Below are positions 41,446 through 50,166 of a DNA stretch of 50,166 nt, piece after piece. The stretch is from contig VXWI01000040.1 of NCBI GenBank assembly GCA_009835985.1, positions 1 through 50,166 of the forward strand, given 5' to 3'. The DNA comes from Acidobacteriota bacterium. GTDB taxonomy: Bacteria > Acidobacteriota > Vicinamibacteria > Marinacidobacterales > Marinacidobacteraceae. Numbering within the stretch: the stretch's first letter is position 1; each line of letters opens with the position of its first letter. Under the pieces are notes generated by a model. It was not told where the DNA came from, did no database searches, and saw only the letters and a program-made list of their open reading frames with translations. The translations under genes and the position numbers were made by a program.

Positions 41446-43647
41446 GTGGACCGCATCGAAGCCCTCGCCCGGCCCGACAAGTGGTACCTGGGGGGACTCG
41501 ACGGCGTCGTCTGGGCTCCGCCGTTTCCCCGCTGGCTGCACCGGCCCGGATTCTGGGATCCGGCCCATCTGCTGCAGTACGAGGCGGGACCAATCTTCTC
41601 GGTGGCGCTGCAGGGCAGTGCGGGCGCGGAGATTCCGTTTTCTCCGGGGCCTGCCGGACTCCGCTGGCGCCCGGGCACGCTGGCCGCCGAGTGGCGGACC
41701 GGGGAGGGCGGGCGGGCGGTCGAGACCCGACAGGTCCTCCCCGGCGGCATTCTCGAGAGCGCCTGGGCACTCCCACCCGAGGCTGCCGTGGGTTTCCTGG
41801 TCGCGTTCACGGCCCAGCCGGCGGCCTCGGTGTCCGGGCTGCAGCCGTCTTCCGAGGGCGTGCGGTGGGTGCGCGACCTCGTCGACCGGGCCGGGCAGAA
41901 GCTGCCCGTCGGGATGGAGATCCGCGGATCCGGCGCCCCCGCGTGGCGCCGGATTCTCCCGTCGGAGGGCGGTGCGTGGCCCGATTGGACGGCGTCTCCG
42001 TTCGCGGAAGGGGGAACCGCGGACGCCAGCGGCATCCCCGAGCCCGCGAACGGCCGGAGTGGCTGGATCTGGATCGCGGTGGCGTTCCCGGTTCCCGACC
42101 CCGGCCAGGGGTCCTTCTCGCTCCGCATGCACCTCGACCCGCGGCTGTCCGAACGGCCGTGGCGAGGGAGCAGCGCCCCGGCGAATCAACTCTCCTGGGA
42201 GTCCTTCTTCGCCGGCTTCCCTGCCTTCACCTGCGGCGACCCCCGCCTCGACCGCACCTTCGACTACCGCATCTACGGCCTGGGGCTCAACCGCATCGAA
42301 GGCCGCTCGGGCAACGTGCGCCATCCCTGCATTGCGGAGGGGATTGAGTACTTCCACGTCCCGATCACCTACAGCGCCCAGTGCCACATGATGGAGATGC
42401 GCTGGCGCGCGGGCGGCCGCGAGGCATGGGGATCGCTCCTCAACTTCCTCGACAACCAGAAGGACGACGGGTCGTTTCACGGACGGCTCTACCCGAACCA
42501 TCTCGAACGCACCGACTTCTACCACGCGAACTGGGGCGACGCGCTGCTCGCGGTGCACGCGATGCACCCCGAACCCGCCGCGCTCGCCCGCTGCTACGAC
42601 GGGCTGTCCCGGTACGCCCGTTGGCTGAACCGTTCGCGCGATCCCGAGGGCTCGGGCATGTTCACCGTCGTGAACCATTTCGAGACCGGGCAGGAGTACA
42701 TGTCGCGGTACATGGCGGTGGACCCGGAGGCGGACGTGCGCGGCTGGCAGCCGCGCCTGCGTCTCAAGGGCATCGACGTGACGGTCTATGCGCATCAGCT
42801 CTTCCGCGCGCTCGCCGGGCTCGCCGGACGGGTCGGGCGGACCGGCGACGCCTCCGACTGGGAGACGCTTGAGAGGCGTTGCGCAGCGGCGATCACGGAA
42901 CGCATGTGGTGCCCCGAGGCGCGGCTGTTCACCGACGTGGACGGAAAGACCTTCGAACGCACCGGCGTCAAGGCCGCCGTCGGTTTCTATCCGATGCTGA
43001 CCGGCCTGGTGGACGCCGTCCGCCTCGACGCCCTGATGGACCACCTCGAGAACCCGCGGACCTTCGGCACCCCCTTTCCGCTGCCGTCGTCCAGCGTGGA
43101 CGATCCCCGTTTTTCCGCCGAGGGAGTCTGGCGAGGGAAGCGGCGGAACTGCCCGTGGAACGGCCGCGTGTGGCCGATGACCACCAGCCACCTGATCGAA
43201 GGACTGCTCCGCGGCTGGCGGCGGGGGAACCGGCGCGCCGGGGAGCTGGCCGCGGACCGGCTCATCCGCTTCGTGCACCTGATGTTTACCGACGGCGACC
43301 CGCGCCGCCCCAACGCCTTCGAGCACTACAACCCCTACACCGGCCGGGCCTGCCACTTCCGCGGCATCGACGACTACCAGCATTCGTGGGTGCTGGACCT
43401 GCTCGCTCGGGGGATCGCCGGGCTTCACTTCGACGAGGAGGGCGTCGAGGTGCGGCCGCTGCCGCACGAGCTGCCCCGGGTACGGCTGGGGCCGGTGCGT
43501 GCTCGCGGCCGCCGCGTCGCGGTCGAGCTCGACGAGGGCCGGGTCTCGCTCGCGGTGGATGGAACGCGGTACGAGGGGCCCCGGGAGCGGGCGCTCCGGG
43601 TGGAGTGGGAGACGCTGGACGGGCGGGGCGAGGGCCGGCGGCGATGA
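41446..43647 (+). CDS. Cytoplasmic MGH1/GH63-like glycoside hydrolase
   Basis: 733 residues without a signal peptide. N-terminal beta-rich part (1-260), then an (alpha/alpha)6 barrel with HPCIAEGIEYFHVPITYSAQ, NLERTDFYHANWGD-like NHLERTDFYHANWGDAL, RRNCPWNGRVWPMTTSHLIE and FEHYNPYTGRACHFRGIDDY. WNGRVWPM followed by EHYNPYTG is typical of MGH1/GH63-type hydrolases (mannosylglycerate, glucosylglycerate or related alpha-glycosides). It lies in the same operon as an ABC sugar importer (4-nt overlap), so the imported glycoside is its likely substrate. The start (GTG) lacks a clear ribosome-binding site. Exact specificity unknown. Confidence 0.8.
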   Translation: MDRIEALARPDKWYLGGLDGVVWAPPFPRWLHRPGFWDPAHLLQYEAGPIFSVALQGSAGAEIPFSPGPAGLRWRPGTLAAEWRTGEGGRAVETRQVLPGGILESAWALPPEAAVGFLVAFTAQPAASVSGLQPSSEGVRWVRDLVDRAGQKLPVGMEIRGSGAPAWRRILPSEGGAWPDWTASPFAEGGTADASGIPEPANGRSGWIWIAVAFPVPDPGQGSFSLRMHLDPRLSERPWRGSSAPANQLSWESFFAGFPAFTCGDPRLDRTFDYRIYGLGLNRIEGRSGNVRHPCIAEGIEYFHVPITYSAQCHMMEMRWRAGGREAWGSLLNFLDNQKDDGSFHGRLYPNHLERTDFYHANWGDALLAVHAMHPEPAALARCYDGLSRYARWLNRSRDPEGSGMFTVVNHFETGQEYMSRYMAVDPEADVRGWQPRLRLKGIDVTVYAHQLFRALAGLAGRVGRTGDASDWETLERRCAAAITERMWCPEARLFTDVDGKTFERTGVKAAVGFYPMLTGLVDAVRLDALMDHLENPRTFGTPFPLPSSSVDDPRFSAEGVWRGKRRNCPWNGRVWPMTTSHLIEGLLRGWRRGNRRAGELAADRLIRFVHLMFTDGDPRRPNAFEHYNPYTGRACHFRGIDDYQHSWVLDLLARGIAGLHFDEEGVEVRPLPHELPRVRLGPVRARGRRVAVELDEGRVSLAVDGTRYEGPRERALRVEWETLDGRGEGRRR

Positions 43648-44795
43648 CGCGCGAGCCCCGGGCGGTGGTGCTGAAGGGCGTCCGGAAGCGTTTCGGGGAC
43701 GTGACGGCCGTGGCGGACGTCGATCTCGAGATCCGCCCCGGCGAACTGATGGTGCTGGTGGGTCCCTCGGGGTGCGGCAAGAGCACGCTGCTGCGCCTCA
43801 TCGCCGGTCTTGAGGAGCGGGACGCCGGGGAGGTGTGGATCGGGGACCGTTGCATGGACGAGGTCGCGCCGGGCGGCCGCGACGTGGCGATGGTCTTTCA
43901 GAGCTACGCCCTGTATCCGCACATGACCGTCGCCGAGAATCTGGGCTTCGGCCTTCGGGTGCGGGGCGCGGGTACGCCCGCGATCGAGGGTCGCGTGCGC
44001 GAGGTTGCCGATGTACTGGGGCTCCGGGGACTCCTGTCCCGGCGTCCCGGCCAACTCTCGGGCGGACAGCAGCAGCGGGTGGCGCTGGGACGCGCCATGG
44101 TGCGCGATCCCGGGGTCTTTCTCTTCGACGAGCCGCTGTCGAACCTGGACGCCGCGCTGCGGCTGCAGACCCGAGACGAGATCGCCGCGCTCCACCGCCG
44201 CCTCGGCACGACCATGATCTTCGTCACTCACGACCAGGTCGAGGCGCTCTCGCTCGGCCAGCGGGTCGCGGTGATGGATCGGGGCCGGGTGCAGCAGGTG
44301 GGGACGCCGGCCGAGGTCTACGAAAGGCCCGCCAACCTCTTCGTGGCGGGCTTCGTGGGATCGCCTCCCATGAACCGGCTCCACCTGGTCCGCGGCCGGG
44401 ACGGCCGCCTCGCCGGCGGCCCGTTCGTCTTCCCTGGCCCCCTGGATCACCGCGAGGCCACGCTGGGGGTGCGCCCCGAGGACCTCACGCTCGCCGTCGT
44501 CACCCGGCCCGGCCCCGGCCCGCAGCCAGACTCCGTAGGCATGTCCGGCGGAGCCCACTCATCCGCCGAGTTCACCGCCACCTCGCTGCGCGTCGAGTCG
44601 CTCGGCAGCGAGCAGCGGGTTCACCTCGACGGGCCGGGCGAGGCGGCCTGGGTGGCGCGGGCGCCCTCGGCGCTGCGCGTCGCGGCCGGGGACCGCGTCG
44701 AGGTCGCGGTCGTGTGGGAGCGGACGCATCTCTTCGGCCCGGATGGCAGCCGCATCGGGGCAGCGTCCCGGCCGGGCGGGGCATCGCCGCCATGA
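43644..44795 (+). CDS. ABC sugar importer ATPase (MalK/UgpC-like)
   Basis: Energises the importer encoded downstream. 383 residues from ATG at 43644 (ATGA overlap with the hydrolase). Walker A GPSGCGKSTLLRLIAG, Q-loop VFQSYALYPHMTV, signature LSGGQQQRVALGRAM, Walker B VFLFDEPLSNLDAALR, switch His in IFVTHDQVEALSLG. The C-terminal TOBE/regulatory part (about 240-383) is that of carbohydrate-type ATPases, with GVRPEDLTL. Such ATPases normally form the MalF-MalG-MalK2 type. Confidence 0.94.
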   Translation: MTREPRAVVLKGVRKRFGDVTAVADVDLEIRPGELMVLVGPSGCGKSTLLRLIAGLEERDAGEVWIGDRCMDEVAPGGRDVAMVFQSYALYPHMTVAENLGFGLRVRGAGTPAIEGRVREVADVLGLRGLLSRRPGQLSGGQQQRVALGRAMVRDPGVFLFDEPLSNLDAALRLQTRDEIAALHRRLGTTMIFVTHDQVEALSLGQRVAVMDRGRVQQVGTPAEVYERPANLFVAGFVGSPPMNRLHLVRGRDGRLAGGPFVFPGPLDHREATLGVRPEDLTLAVVTRPGPGPQPDSVGMSGGAHSSAEFTATSLRVESLGSEQRVHLDGPGEAAWVARAPSALRVAAGDRVEVAVVWERTHLFGPDGSRIGAASRPGGASPP

Positions 44796-46108
44796 GCCCC
44801 GGCGTCAGGATCCTCTTCCCGGCCGCCCTTTCCCTCGCCGCCGTCGCCTGCGTTCCCGCCGGTTCCGGCGTCTCGCCGGGCGTCACCACCCTCCGGGTCG
44901 CCCTTTGGGCCGGCGGCTATGAACTCGAGATCGAGCAGGAGGTTGCCGACCGCTACGAGGCGCTCCGCCCGGGGACGCGAGTCCTTCTCGAGTCCGCGCC
45001 GAACGGATACGAGGAGCGTCTCCTCACCTCCATCGCGGCGGGGCATCCGCCCGATGTGTACCTCCTCGACTCGCCCGACATCCCCACCTTCGTGGACCGC
45101 GGGCTCGCGGTGGACCTGGCGCCCTACCAGGCGGCGCTGGACTTTCAGGCCGACCAGGTCTTCCCGCAGGTCCTCGAGGCGTACCGGCGCGGCCGGGCCC
45201 TGTTCGCGCTGCCCAAGGACTTCACTCCGATGGTCATCTACGCGAACCGCGCCGTGCTGGCGGGTGCGGGGATCGACCGGACCGTGGTTGGGCAAACCGG
45301 CGCCTGGACCGGCGGTTGGACCTGGGAGGATTTTCGCCGCGCGGCCCGTTCCGTGACCACCGACCGGGACGGTGACGGCAGACCGGACGTCTACGGGTTC
45401 GATTTCCCGCGCAACCTCTTCCAGTGGGTGCCGTTCGTCTGGTCGGCCGGCGGCGACATCCTCGCTCCCGGCGGCGACCGCGCCACCGGGTACCTGGACG
45501 GACCGGCGGCGCTCACCGCCTACGCGTTCCTCACAGAACTGGCCGAGGAGGGCCTGACGCCGGGCGCCCAGTTCGTCCAGCAGGGGGATCCGGCGCGGGA
45601 GGCCCGGTTCGCGTCGGGCGGGCAGGCGTTCCTGCTGTCCGGGCACTGGATGCTTCCGCTCTTCCGCGACCTGGTGCAGGCCGGCGCGCTGGACCTGGCG
45701 ATCCTGCCGATTCCGCATCATCCGTCGCAGGCGGGTGCGACGAGTGTCCTCTACGCGTCCGGGTGGGCGGTGCCTCCGAACGCGGCGAATCCCCGGCAGG
45801 CAATCGACCTGGCGGGCTTCCTCGCCTCGCCCGAGGCGCAGCGGATCCGGGCGCGCTCCGGCCTTGCGATCCCGACGCGGGTCGACGTCGCCGCGGAGAT
45901 CGCCGCCGCCGACCCCACGGGGGTGGAGGACGCGTTCATCGCGCTGGCGGAGCGGGCGCGGGTGACCTGGGGCGCGACCGTGCGCGACTTCTCCCGGATC
46001 GAGCGCCTGGCGGTGGAGATCATGGATCGGCGGCTGCTGCGAGGGGAACCCCTCGAACGCAGCGCGGTGGAGGTGGCGCGCCGGGTGGACGAGGTGCTGG
46101 CGCGGTGA
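44792..46108 (+). CDS. ABC sugar-binding lipoprotein (MalE-like)
   Basis: Extracytoplasmic solute receptor. 438 residues; lipoprotein signal LFPAALSLAAVAC. Type I family features: TTLRVALWAGGYELEIEQEV, ERLLTSIAAGHPPDVYLLDS, ALFALPKDFTPMVIYANRAV, TWEDFRRAARSVT, GQAFLLSGHWMLPLFRD, and VLYASGWAVPPNA. A DRDGDGRPDVYGF loop may bind calcium. The ATG overlaps the ATPase stop by 4 nt, and the stop overlaps the permease GTG. The bound sugar is unknown. Confidence 0.92.
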   Translation: MSPGVRILFPAALSLAAVACVPAGSGVSPGVTTLRVALWAGGYELEIEQEVADRYEALRPGTRVLLESAPNGYEERLLTSIAAGHPPDVYLLDSPDIPTFVDRGLAVDLAPYQAALDFQADQVFPQVLEAYRRGRALFALPKDFTPMVIYANRAVLAGAGIDRTVVGQTGAWTGGWTWEDFRRAARSVTTDRDGDGRPDVYGFDFPRNLFQWVPFVWSAGGDILAPGGDRATGYLDGPAALTAYAFLTELAEEGLTPGAQFVQQGDPAREARFASGGQAFLLSGHWMLPLFRDLVQAGALDLAILPIPHHPSQAGATSVLYASGWAVPPNAANPRQAIDLAGFLASPEAQRIRARSGLAIPTRVDVAAEIAAADPTGVEDAFIALAERARVTWGATVRDFSRIERLAVEIMDRRLLRGEPLERSAVEVARRVDEVLAR

Positions 46109-47904
46109 GAGGCGCGGGCGCGGCCCGGGTGATCCCTCTGGTGGCCGCCGGCGCGGCCGCGGCGGCCGGCGTCCTGATCCTGGTGGTGGCCGCGGACGCG
46201 CCGTCCCGGGCCCGGGAGCACGCGACCCGCGAGGAGGCCCGCGCGGCGGCATCCCTCTATGAGTTGCCGGGAGTTACCGAGGCGGACGTGTTGTCACTGC
46301 TCGGCGGCCGCGCCCGGATCATGGCGCCGGAAGCGGGAGGCGCCGGGCCCGGGGCCCATGCCTACCGGGCAGGCGCGCTGGAGCCGGCCGCGTGGATTGC
46401 GGTCGAGCCGCGCGACGAGGGAAGCCGCTGGCCCTGGGCCCCGTCCGTCCTCGCCCTGCTCGGGGCGCTGTGCATGGCGGCGTGGGCTGCCGGGCGGCGC
46501 CGGTCGCCGCCGCCACCGCGTTTTCCCGCCGCGCCTGCGTTCCTCTGCGCCGCCATGTTCGCGCTCGTGGCGGTCACCGCGCAGCAGTGGGCGCGTGGGG
46601 AACTGGAAGCCATCAGCACCTCCCGCCTCGCCGGAGGCCTTCGCGCGGCCGAGATTGCCGGGGCGGCCGGTGCGGATCCCGAAGCGGCCGCCCGCGTGGC
46701 CGGCCTTCCCTGGGCCAGTGGTGCGGCGCTTGGCGAACCGGACCGGATCTGGACGATGCCCCGGGAGGTCGGCGCGGCGATCGCTGCCGACCCGCGCCTC
46801 CGGTCCGCTCCGCGCTCCACCGTGGCGGCCGGCGGCGCCATCTACCACAGGGGCACCGTGGCGCTGCGCCGCGGCCCCGCGGTCCGGGCGGAGACCGCTG
46901 CCGACACGCTGCACCTCGTCTTCCTCGGCTACGAAGAGACGACCTCCCCGGCCGTAGCGCTGATCGCCTCCTCCCTCGGGTGCGTCCTCCTCGTTTCCCT
47001 CGTCCTCTTCCTCCTTCCCCTCGCCGCGCGTCCCCGGGCCCTCTCGAGGACGCTCGCGGCCTGGGGTTTCCTCACCCCCGCGGCAGCCCTTCTGCTGCTC
47101 TTCACCTTCGGACCCCTGCTCTTCTCGCTGTGGATCTCCCTGCACGATTGGCGCCTCGTCGACCCCGCCCACCCTTTTCTGGGACTCGCGAACTACCGGG
47201 CCCTCCTGGGCGACGGCGCCTGGTGGTCGGCGGTTCGCAACACCGGTGTCTTCACGCTGCACGTCCCGCTCGCGATGGCCGTCGCGCTCTCGCTGGCGCT
47301 CCTCACCAGGGAGTCGCGGCGGGCCGTCCGCTGGGCGCGTCTCGCGCTGTTCCTGCCCAGCATCACGAGCGTGGTGGCGATCGCGGTAATCTGGAAGTGG
47401 CTGCTCAACGACGGCTACGGTCTCGCGAACCGGGTGCTGGGCGCGATCGGGCTCGGGCCGGTCGCGTGGCTCAGCTCGCCGGACATCGCACTCGTCAGCC
47501 TGATGGTGATCGGCGTCTGGATGGTGGTGGGGTACCAGATGGTCGTCTTCCAGGCTGGCCTCGCGGCCATCCCCCGCGTCTGGTACGACGCCGCGACGGT
47601 GGACGGCGCCGGCCCGTGGCAGCGCTTCCGGCACATCACCCTGCCCGGACTCCGCCACACGCTCTTCTTCGTGCTGGTCACGTCGGTGATCGGCTCGTTC
47701 CAGGTCTTCGGCCTCGTCTACGTCATGACCGAGGGCGGGCCGCTGGGCGCGACCGACGTCGCCGTCTACCACATCTACCGGGAGGCGTGGGAGTTTCTGC
47801 GGTTCGGCAATGCGGCCGCGATGAGCTGGATTCTGTTCGGCGTCGTCTTCGCCGCAACCTGGCTCCACTTCCGCTTCCTCGAAAGAAGGGGCGCACATGC
47901 CTGA
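46105..47904 (+). CDS. ABC sugar permease (MalF-like) with large N-terminal extension
   Basis: 599 residues; ordinary MalF-like permeases of this subfamily have about 300. The core (about 315-599) begins LAAWGFLTPAAALLLLFTFG and has the EAA coupling loop YDAATVDGAGPWQRFRHITLPGL. The extra 310 residues hold a membrane helix (RVIPLVAAGAAAAAGVLILV), an outside segment (about 30-112), two further helices (VLALLGALCMAAWAA; AFLCAAMFALVAVTA), a second outside segment (about 160-285) and a helix (ALIASSLGCVLLVSLVLFLL). The GTG at 46105 overlaps the binding-protein stop. The extension could be a sensor or docking part; no known domain was recognised. Confidence 0.88.
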   Translation: MRGAGAARVIPLVAAGAAAAAGVLILVVAADAPSRAREHATREEARAAASLYELPGVTEADVLSLLGGRARIMAPEAGGAGPGAHAYRAGALEPAAWIAVEPRDEGSRWPWAPSVLALLGALCMAAWAAGRRRSPPPPRFPAAPAFLCAAMFALVAVTAQQWARGELEAISTSRLAGGLRAAEIAGAAGADPEAAARVAGLPWASGAALGEPDRIWTMPREVGAAIAADPRLRSAPRSTVAAGGAIYHRGTVALRRGPAVRAETAADTLHLVFLGYEETTSPAVALIASSLGCVLLVSLVLFLLPLAARPRALSRTLAAWGFLTPAAALLLLFTFGPLLFSLWISLHDWRLVDPAHPFLGLANYRALLGDGAWWSAVRNTGVFTLHVPLAMAVALSLALLTRESRRAVRWARLALFLPSITSVVAIAVIWKWLLNDGYGLANRVLGAIGLGPVAWLSSPDIALVSLMVIGVWMVVGYQMVVFQAGLAAIPRVWYDAATVDGAGPWQRFRHITLPGLRHTLFFVLVTSVIGSFQVFGLVYVMTEGGPLGATDVAVYHIYREAWEFLRFGNAAAMSWILFGVVFAATWLHFRFLERRGAHA

Positions 47905-48730
47905 CGGGAGGACCGCTGTCCGACGAGCCGCCGGGTTCTCCCGCGGGCTCCTGCTCGCCTTCGCGTGCCTGATCATGGCGGCGCCCTTCCTGTGGATGGC
48001 TGCCACCAGCCTCATGGGCCAGTTGGAGGTCTTTGGGTCCGGCCGGCTGTTCCCGGAATCACCGCTGTGGTCGAACTATCCCGAAGCGCTCACCGCCCAG
48101 CCGTTCGGACGCTACTTCCTGAACTCGCTGATCTTCGCCACGGTGGTGGTCGCCGGTCAGGTGTTCACCGCCACCACCGCCGGTTACGCCTTCGCCCGCT
48201 GCGACTTCCCGGGGCGGGACACGCTGTTCATGGTCTTCCTGGCGACGATGATGGTGCCCGCGGTCATCGTCCTCATTCCCCGCTTCCTCATGATCGACTC
48301 CCTCGGCTGGATCGACAGCTACCGGGGCCTGGTCTCGACCGAACTCGTCTCGGTGTGGGGCATCTTCCTGATGCGCCAGTACTTCCGCACGCTGCCGCGG
48401 GAGCTGGAGGATGCCGCCCGGGTGGACGGGGCCGGCCACTGGCGGATCTTCCGGAGCGTCGCGCTGCCGCTGGCGAAGCCCGCGGTGGCCACCCTGGCGC
48501 TCTTCGCGTTCATCGACGCCTGGAAGAACTTCATGTGGCCGCTGCTCGTCACCCGTTCCATGGAGATGCGGGTAGTGGAGGTGGGGATCGCGGCTTTCCA
48601 TTCCACCTACGAGATCAACTGGCCGTACCAGATGGTGGCGGGGGTGGTCGCGGCGCTCCCGATCGCGCTCCTGTTCCTCTTTACCCAGAAGTACTTCGTA
48701 CGGGGGATTCAGCTGGAGGGGATTCGGTAG
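47897..48730 (+). CDS. ABC sugar permease (MalG-like)
   Basis: Second channel subunit of the importer. 277 residues: N-terminal helix LLLAFACLIMAAPFLWMAAT, ATTAGYAFARCDFPGRD, and the EAA loop LEDAARVDGAGHWRIFRSVALPLAKPA. C-terminal KYFVRGIQLEGIR is typical of MalG-type proteins. It overlaps the MalF-like gene by 8 nt. Normal length; no oddities. Confidence 0.95.
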   Translation: MPDGRTAVRRAAGFSRGLLLAFACLIMAAPFLWMAATSLMGQLEVFGSGRLFPESPLWSNYPEALTAQPFGRYFLNSLIFATVVVAGQVFTATTAGYAFARCDFPGRDTLFMVFLATMMVPAVIVLIPRFLMIDSLGWIDSYRGLVSTELVSVWGIFLMRQYFRTLPRELEDAARVDGAGHWRIFRSVALPLAKPAVATLALFAFIDAWKNFMWPLLVTRSMEMRVVEVGIAAFHSTYEINWPYQMVAGVVAALPIALLFLFTQKYFVRGIQLEGIR

Positions 48731-48759
48731 CTGCTGGCGGATAGAGTGGCGTGAGCGCG

Positions 48760-50166
48760 ATGAGCATCCGGCGGGCCGAACAGCGAGCGCGCCGGGCCGT
48801 GAGCGCCTTCAGGTTTGTCGCCCTCGCGGGCCTCTTCGCCGCGCCGGCTCACCCCCAGCGCGTCCCCGACCCCCCGTCGGGCGACCTGACCACCCTCTCG
48901 GTCCCCCGTTTCCCCATCGCGACTTCGCCCGTCGAACTTACCGGCCCCGTGCGGCCGGGCGAGTACCTCGGCGTCACCGGCCCTCGCGCGGCATGGCTGG
49001 GGGTGGAGACCGGCGAAGCCGAACTATGGGTCCATCCGCTCAAGGTCGGACGCGGCTTCCGTCTCTTCTTTCAGGCGCCGGGCGACGGCGCCCCCATCCC
49101 GGGCGAGCTCGTGGCCCGGACGGTCCAGGTGCGGCCGGAGCTGACCACGATCAACTACAGCCACGCGGCCTTCCAGGTCCGCCAGCACATCCTCGCGCCC
49201 AGGGGCGCGGACACCCCGGGCATCCTCGTGCTCCTCGACGTCGACAGCCCGGATCCGGTCGAGATCGTCGCCGAGTTCCACCCGGTCCTCGACTTCATGT
49301 GGCCGGCGTCGCTGGGCGGGCAGTACGCCTTCTGGGACGGGGAGCGGCGCATCTTCGTGCTCTCCGAGAGCCTGACGCGGCACAACGCGGTCGTCGGCTC
49401 CCCGTGGGCGACGAACTCGGTGGAGCACCCGGCGCACCAGCTCGGCGAGGCGCCCCGAACGATGGTCATCCCGGTCGATCCGGAGCGGGCTCGGCGCGAG
49501 TTCATCCCCATCGCCATCGCCGCGGGAACGGTGCCGCGGGACACTGTGTTCGCTCACTACCGCCGCCTGATCGCGGACGCCGAGCGGCTCTACGGGGAGA
49601 CTCGCGCCTGGGCGGACGCGGCGCTGGCTGCAACGGCGTCCGTCGAGACCCCCGATCCCTCTCTCGACCTGGCCCTCGAATGGGCGAAGATCAACCTCGA
49701 GGAGCAACGCGTCTGCAACCCCGACCTGGGGTGCGGCCTGGTCGCGGGCTGGGGGCTCTCCGGCAGCGGCGCCCGCCCCGGATTCGGATGGTTCTTCGGC
49801 GGCGACGCGATGATGAACACCTTCGCCATGGACGCCTTGGGCCAGTGGGAACTGGTCGCCGAGGAACTCCGCTTCCTGGCCCGCTACCAGCGCGACGACG
49901 GCAAGATCACCCACGAGATCTCACAGGGCGCCGCGCACATCGACTGGTTCGAGACCTATCCCTACGCCTACTACCACGCCGACACGACTCCCTACTGGAT
50001 GCTGGCGCTCCACCAGTACTGGCGGGCGAGCGGCGATGACGGGCTGCTCGAGGAACTCTGGCCGGCCTACCGGCGAGCCTTCGAGTGGTGCCTGAGCGCC
50101 GAGACCGACGGCGACGGCATCATCGAGAACACGGCCGGGGGCCTGGGTGCAGTCGAGGTGGGGGGG
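48760..50166 (+). CDS. Exported six-hairpin glycosidase (debranching-enzyme-like), 3' end outside window
   Basis: The frame from ATG at 48760 (GTG at 48751 also possible) stays open to the window end, 469 residues. A basic start and VSAFRFVALAGLFAAPAHPQ look like a signal peptide. A beta-rich N-terminal part (about 40-290) is followed by the beginning of an (alpha/alpha)6 barrel: LALEWAKINLEEQRVCN, RPGFGWFFGGDAMMNTFAMD, WFETYPYAYYHADTTPYWM, ETDGDGIIENTAGG. The WFFGGDA block is typical of amylo-alpha-1,6-glucosidase-like proteins. It starts 29 nt after malG, so it likely degrades a polymer or oligosaccharide outside to feed the importer. Confidence 0.82.
   Translation, partial: MSIRRAEQRARRAVSAFRFVALAGLFAAPAHPQRVPDPPSGDLTTLSVPRFPIATSPVELTGPVRPGEYLGVTGPRAAWLGVETGEAELWVHPLKVGRGFRLFFQAPGDGAPIPGELVARTVQVRPELTTINYSHAAFQVRQHILAPRGADTPGILVLLDVDSPDPVEIVAEFHPVLDFMWPASLGGQYAFWDGERRIFVLSESLTRHNAVVGSPWATNSVEHPAHQLGEAPRTMVIPVDPERARREFIPIAIAAGTVPRDTVFAHYRRLIADAERLYGETRAWADAALAATASVETPDPSLDLALEWAKINLEEQRVCNPDLGCGLVAGWGLSGSGARPGFGWFFGGDAMMNTFAMDALGQWELVAEELRFLARYQRDDGKITHEISQGAAHIDWFETYPYAYYHADTTPYWMLALHQYWRASGDDGLLEELWPAYRRAFEWCLSAETDGDGIIENTAGGLGAVEVGG

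Noticed and set aside
40804-43467. 887-codon minus-strand open frame
   Set aside because: Antisense to the SDR and glycosidase genes; composition of a shadow frame.

Overview
The window is GC-rich bacterial chromosome built around a replication-origin neighbourhood. The order is pyrE - small lipoprotein - gyrA - gyrB - dnaN - [oriC-like gap] - dnaA (minus strand), divergent from rpmH - rnpA - yidD - yidC - rsmG - [parS] - parA - parB - bactofilin - F1Fo ATP synthase b', b, delta, alpha, gamma, beta, epsilon (plus strand). No a or c subunit genes (atpB, atpE) lie next to the ATP synthase genes, a split also known in Geobacter-type bacteria and others. This order, an Elb-type ether-lipid operon, and several lipoproteins and glycoside hydrolases suggest an Acidobacteriota-like or deltaproteobacteria-like organism; that placement is an inference of low certainty. 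No rRNA, tRNA or CRISPR array was seen.

Layout. (1) 1-5418 is accessory DNA: the start of an IS256-type transposase gene whose element end interrupts a TPR gene, two tandem paralogous glycosidase-like lipoproteins, a P4-type tyrosine integrase, and a hairpin-dense gap before pyrE. (2) 5419-15051 is the minus-strand replication block; the dnaN-dnaA gap carries a helically phased array of DnaA-box-like 9-mers. (3) 15052-28696 is the plus-strand rpmH to atpC block with a perfect parS, followed by three small exported or membrane proteins of unknown function. (4) 28719-33420 (minus) is fabH - DUF255/thioredoxin-fold protein - sulfatase. (5) 33552-41343 (plus) is HAD phosphatase - LarA-like protein - 1474-residue reductase/ligase/ACP/acyltransferase megaenzyme - SDR, matching the Myxococcus xanthus elb ether-lipid operon as I remember it. 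(6) 41446-50166 (plus) is a carbohydrate-uptake operon: cytoplasmic MGH1/GH63-like hydrolase, MalK-like ATPase, sugar-binding lipoprotein, a MalF-like permease with a roughly 300-residue N-terminal extension, a MalG-like permease, and an exported six-hairpin glycosidase cut by the window end.

How they work together. Region 2/3 supplies replication initiation, supercoiling, segregation, membrane insertion and ATP synthesis. Region 5 probably makes 1-alkyl (ether) lipids from fatty acids, perhaps fed by the neighbouring FabH. Region 6 imports and hydrolyses an oligosaccharide or glycoside. Many genes overlap by 4 nt (ATGA or GTGA), which implies translational coupling inside these operons.

Most notable signals: the phased DnaA-box array together with a divergent DnaA; a terminator-like hairpin in the dnaA leader; a 52-nt nested inverted repeat between integrase and pyrE; the ElbD-type megaenzyme with an unusual LarA-like partner; the extended MalF; a new two-member family of small membrane proteins behind atpC; and a DUF255 gene whose conserved N-terminus has no canonical start codon.
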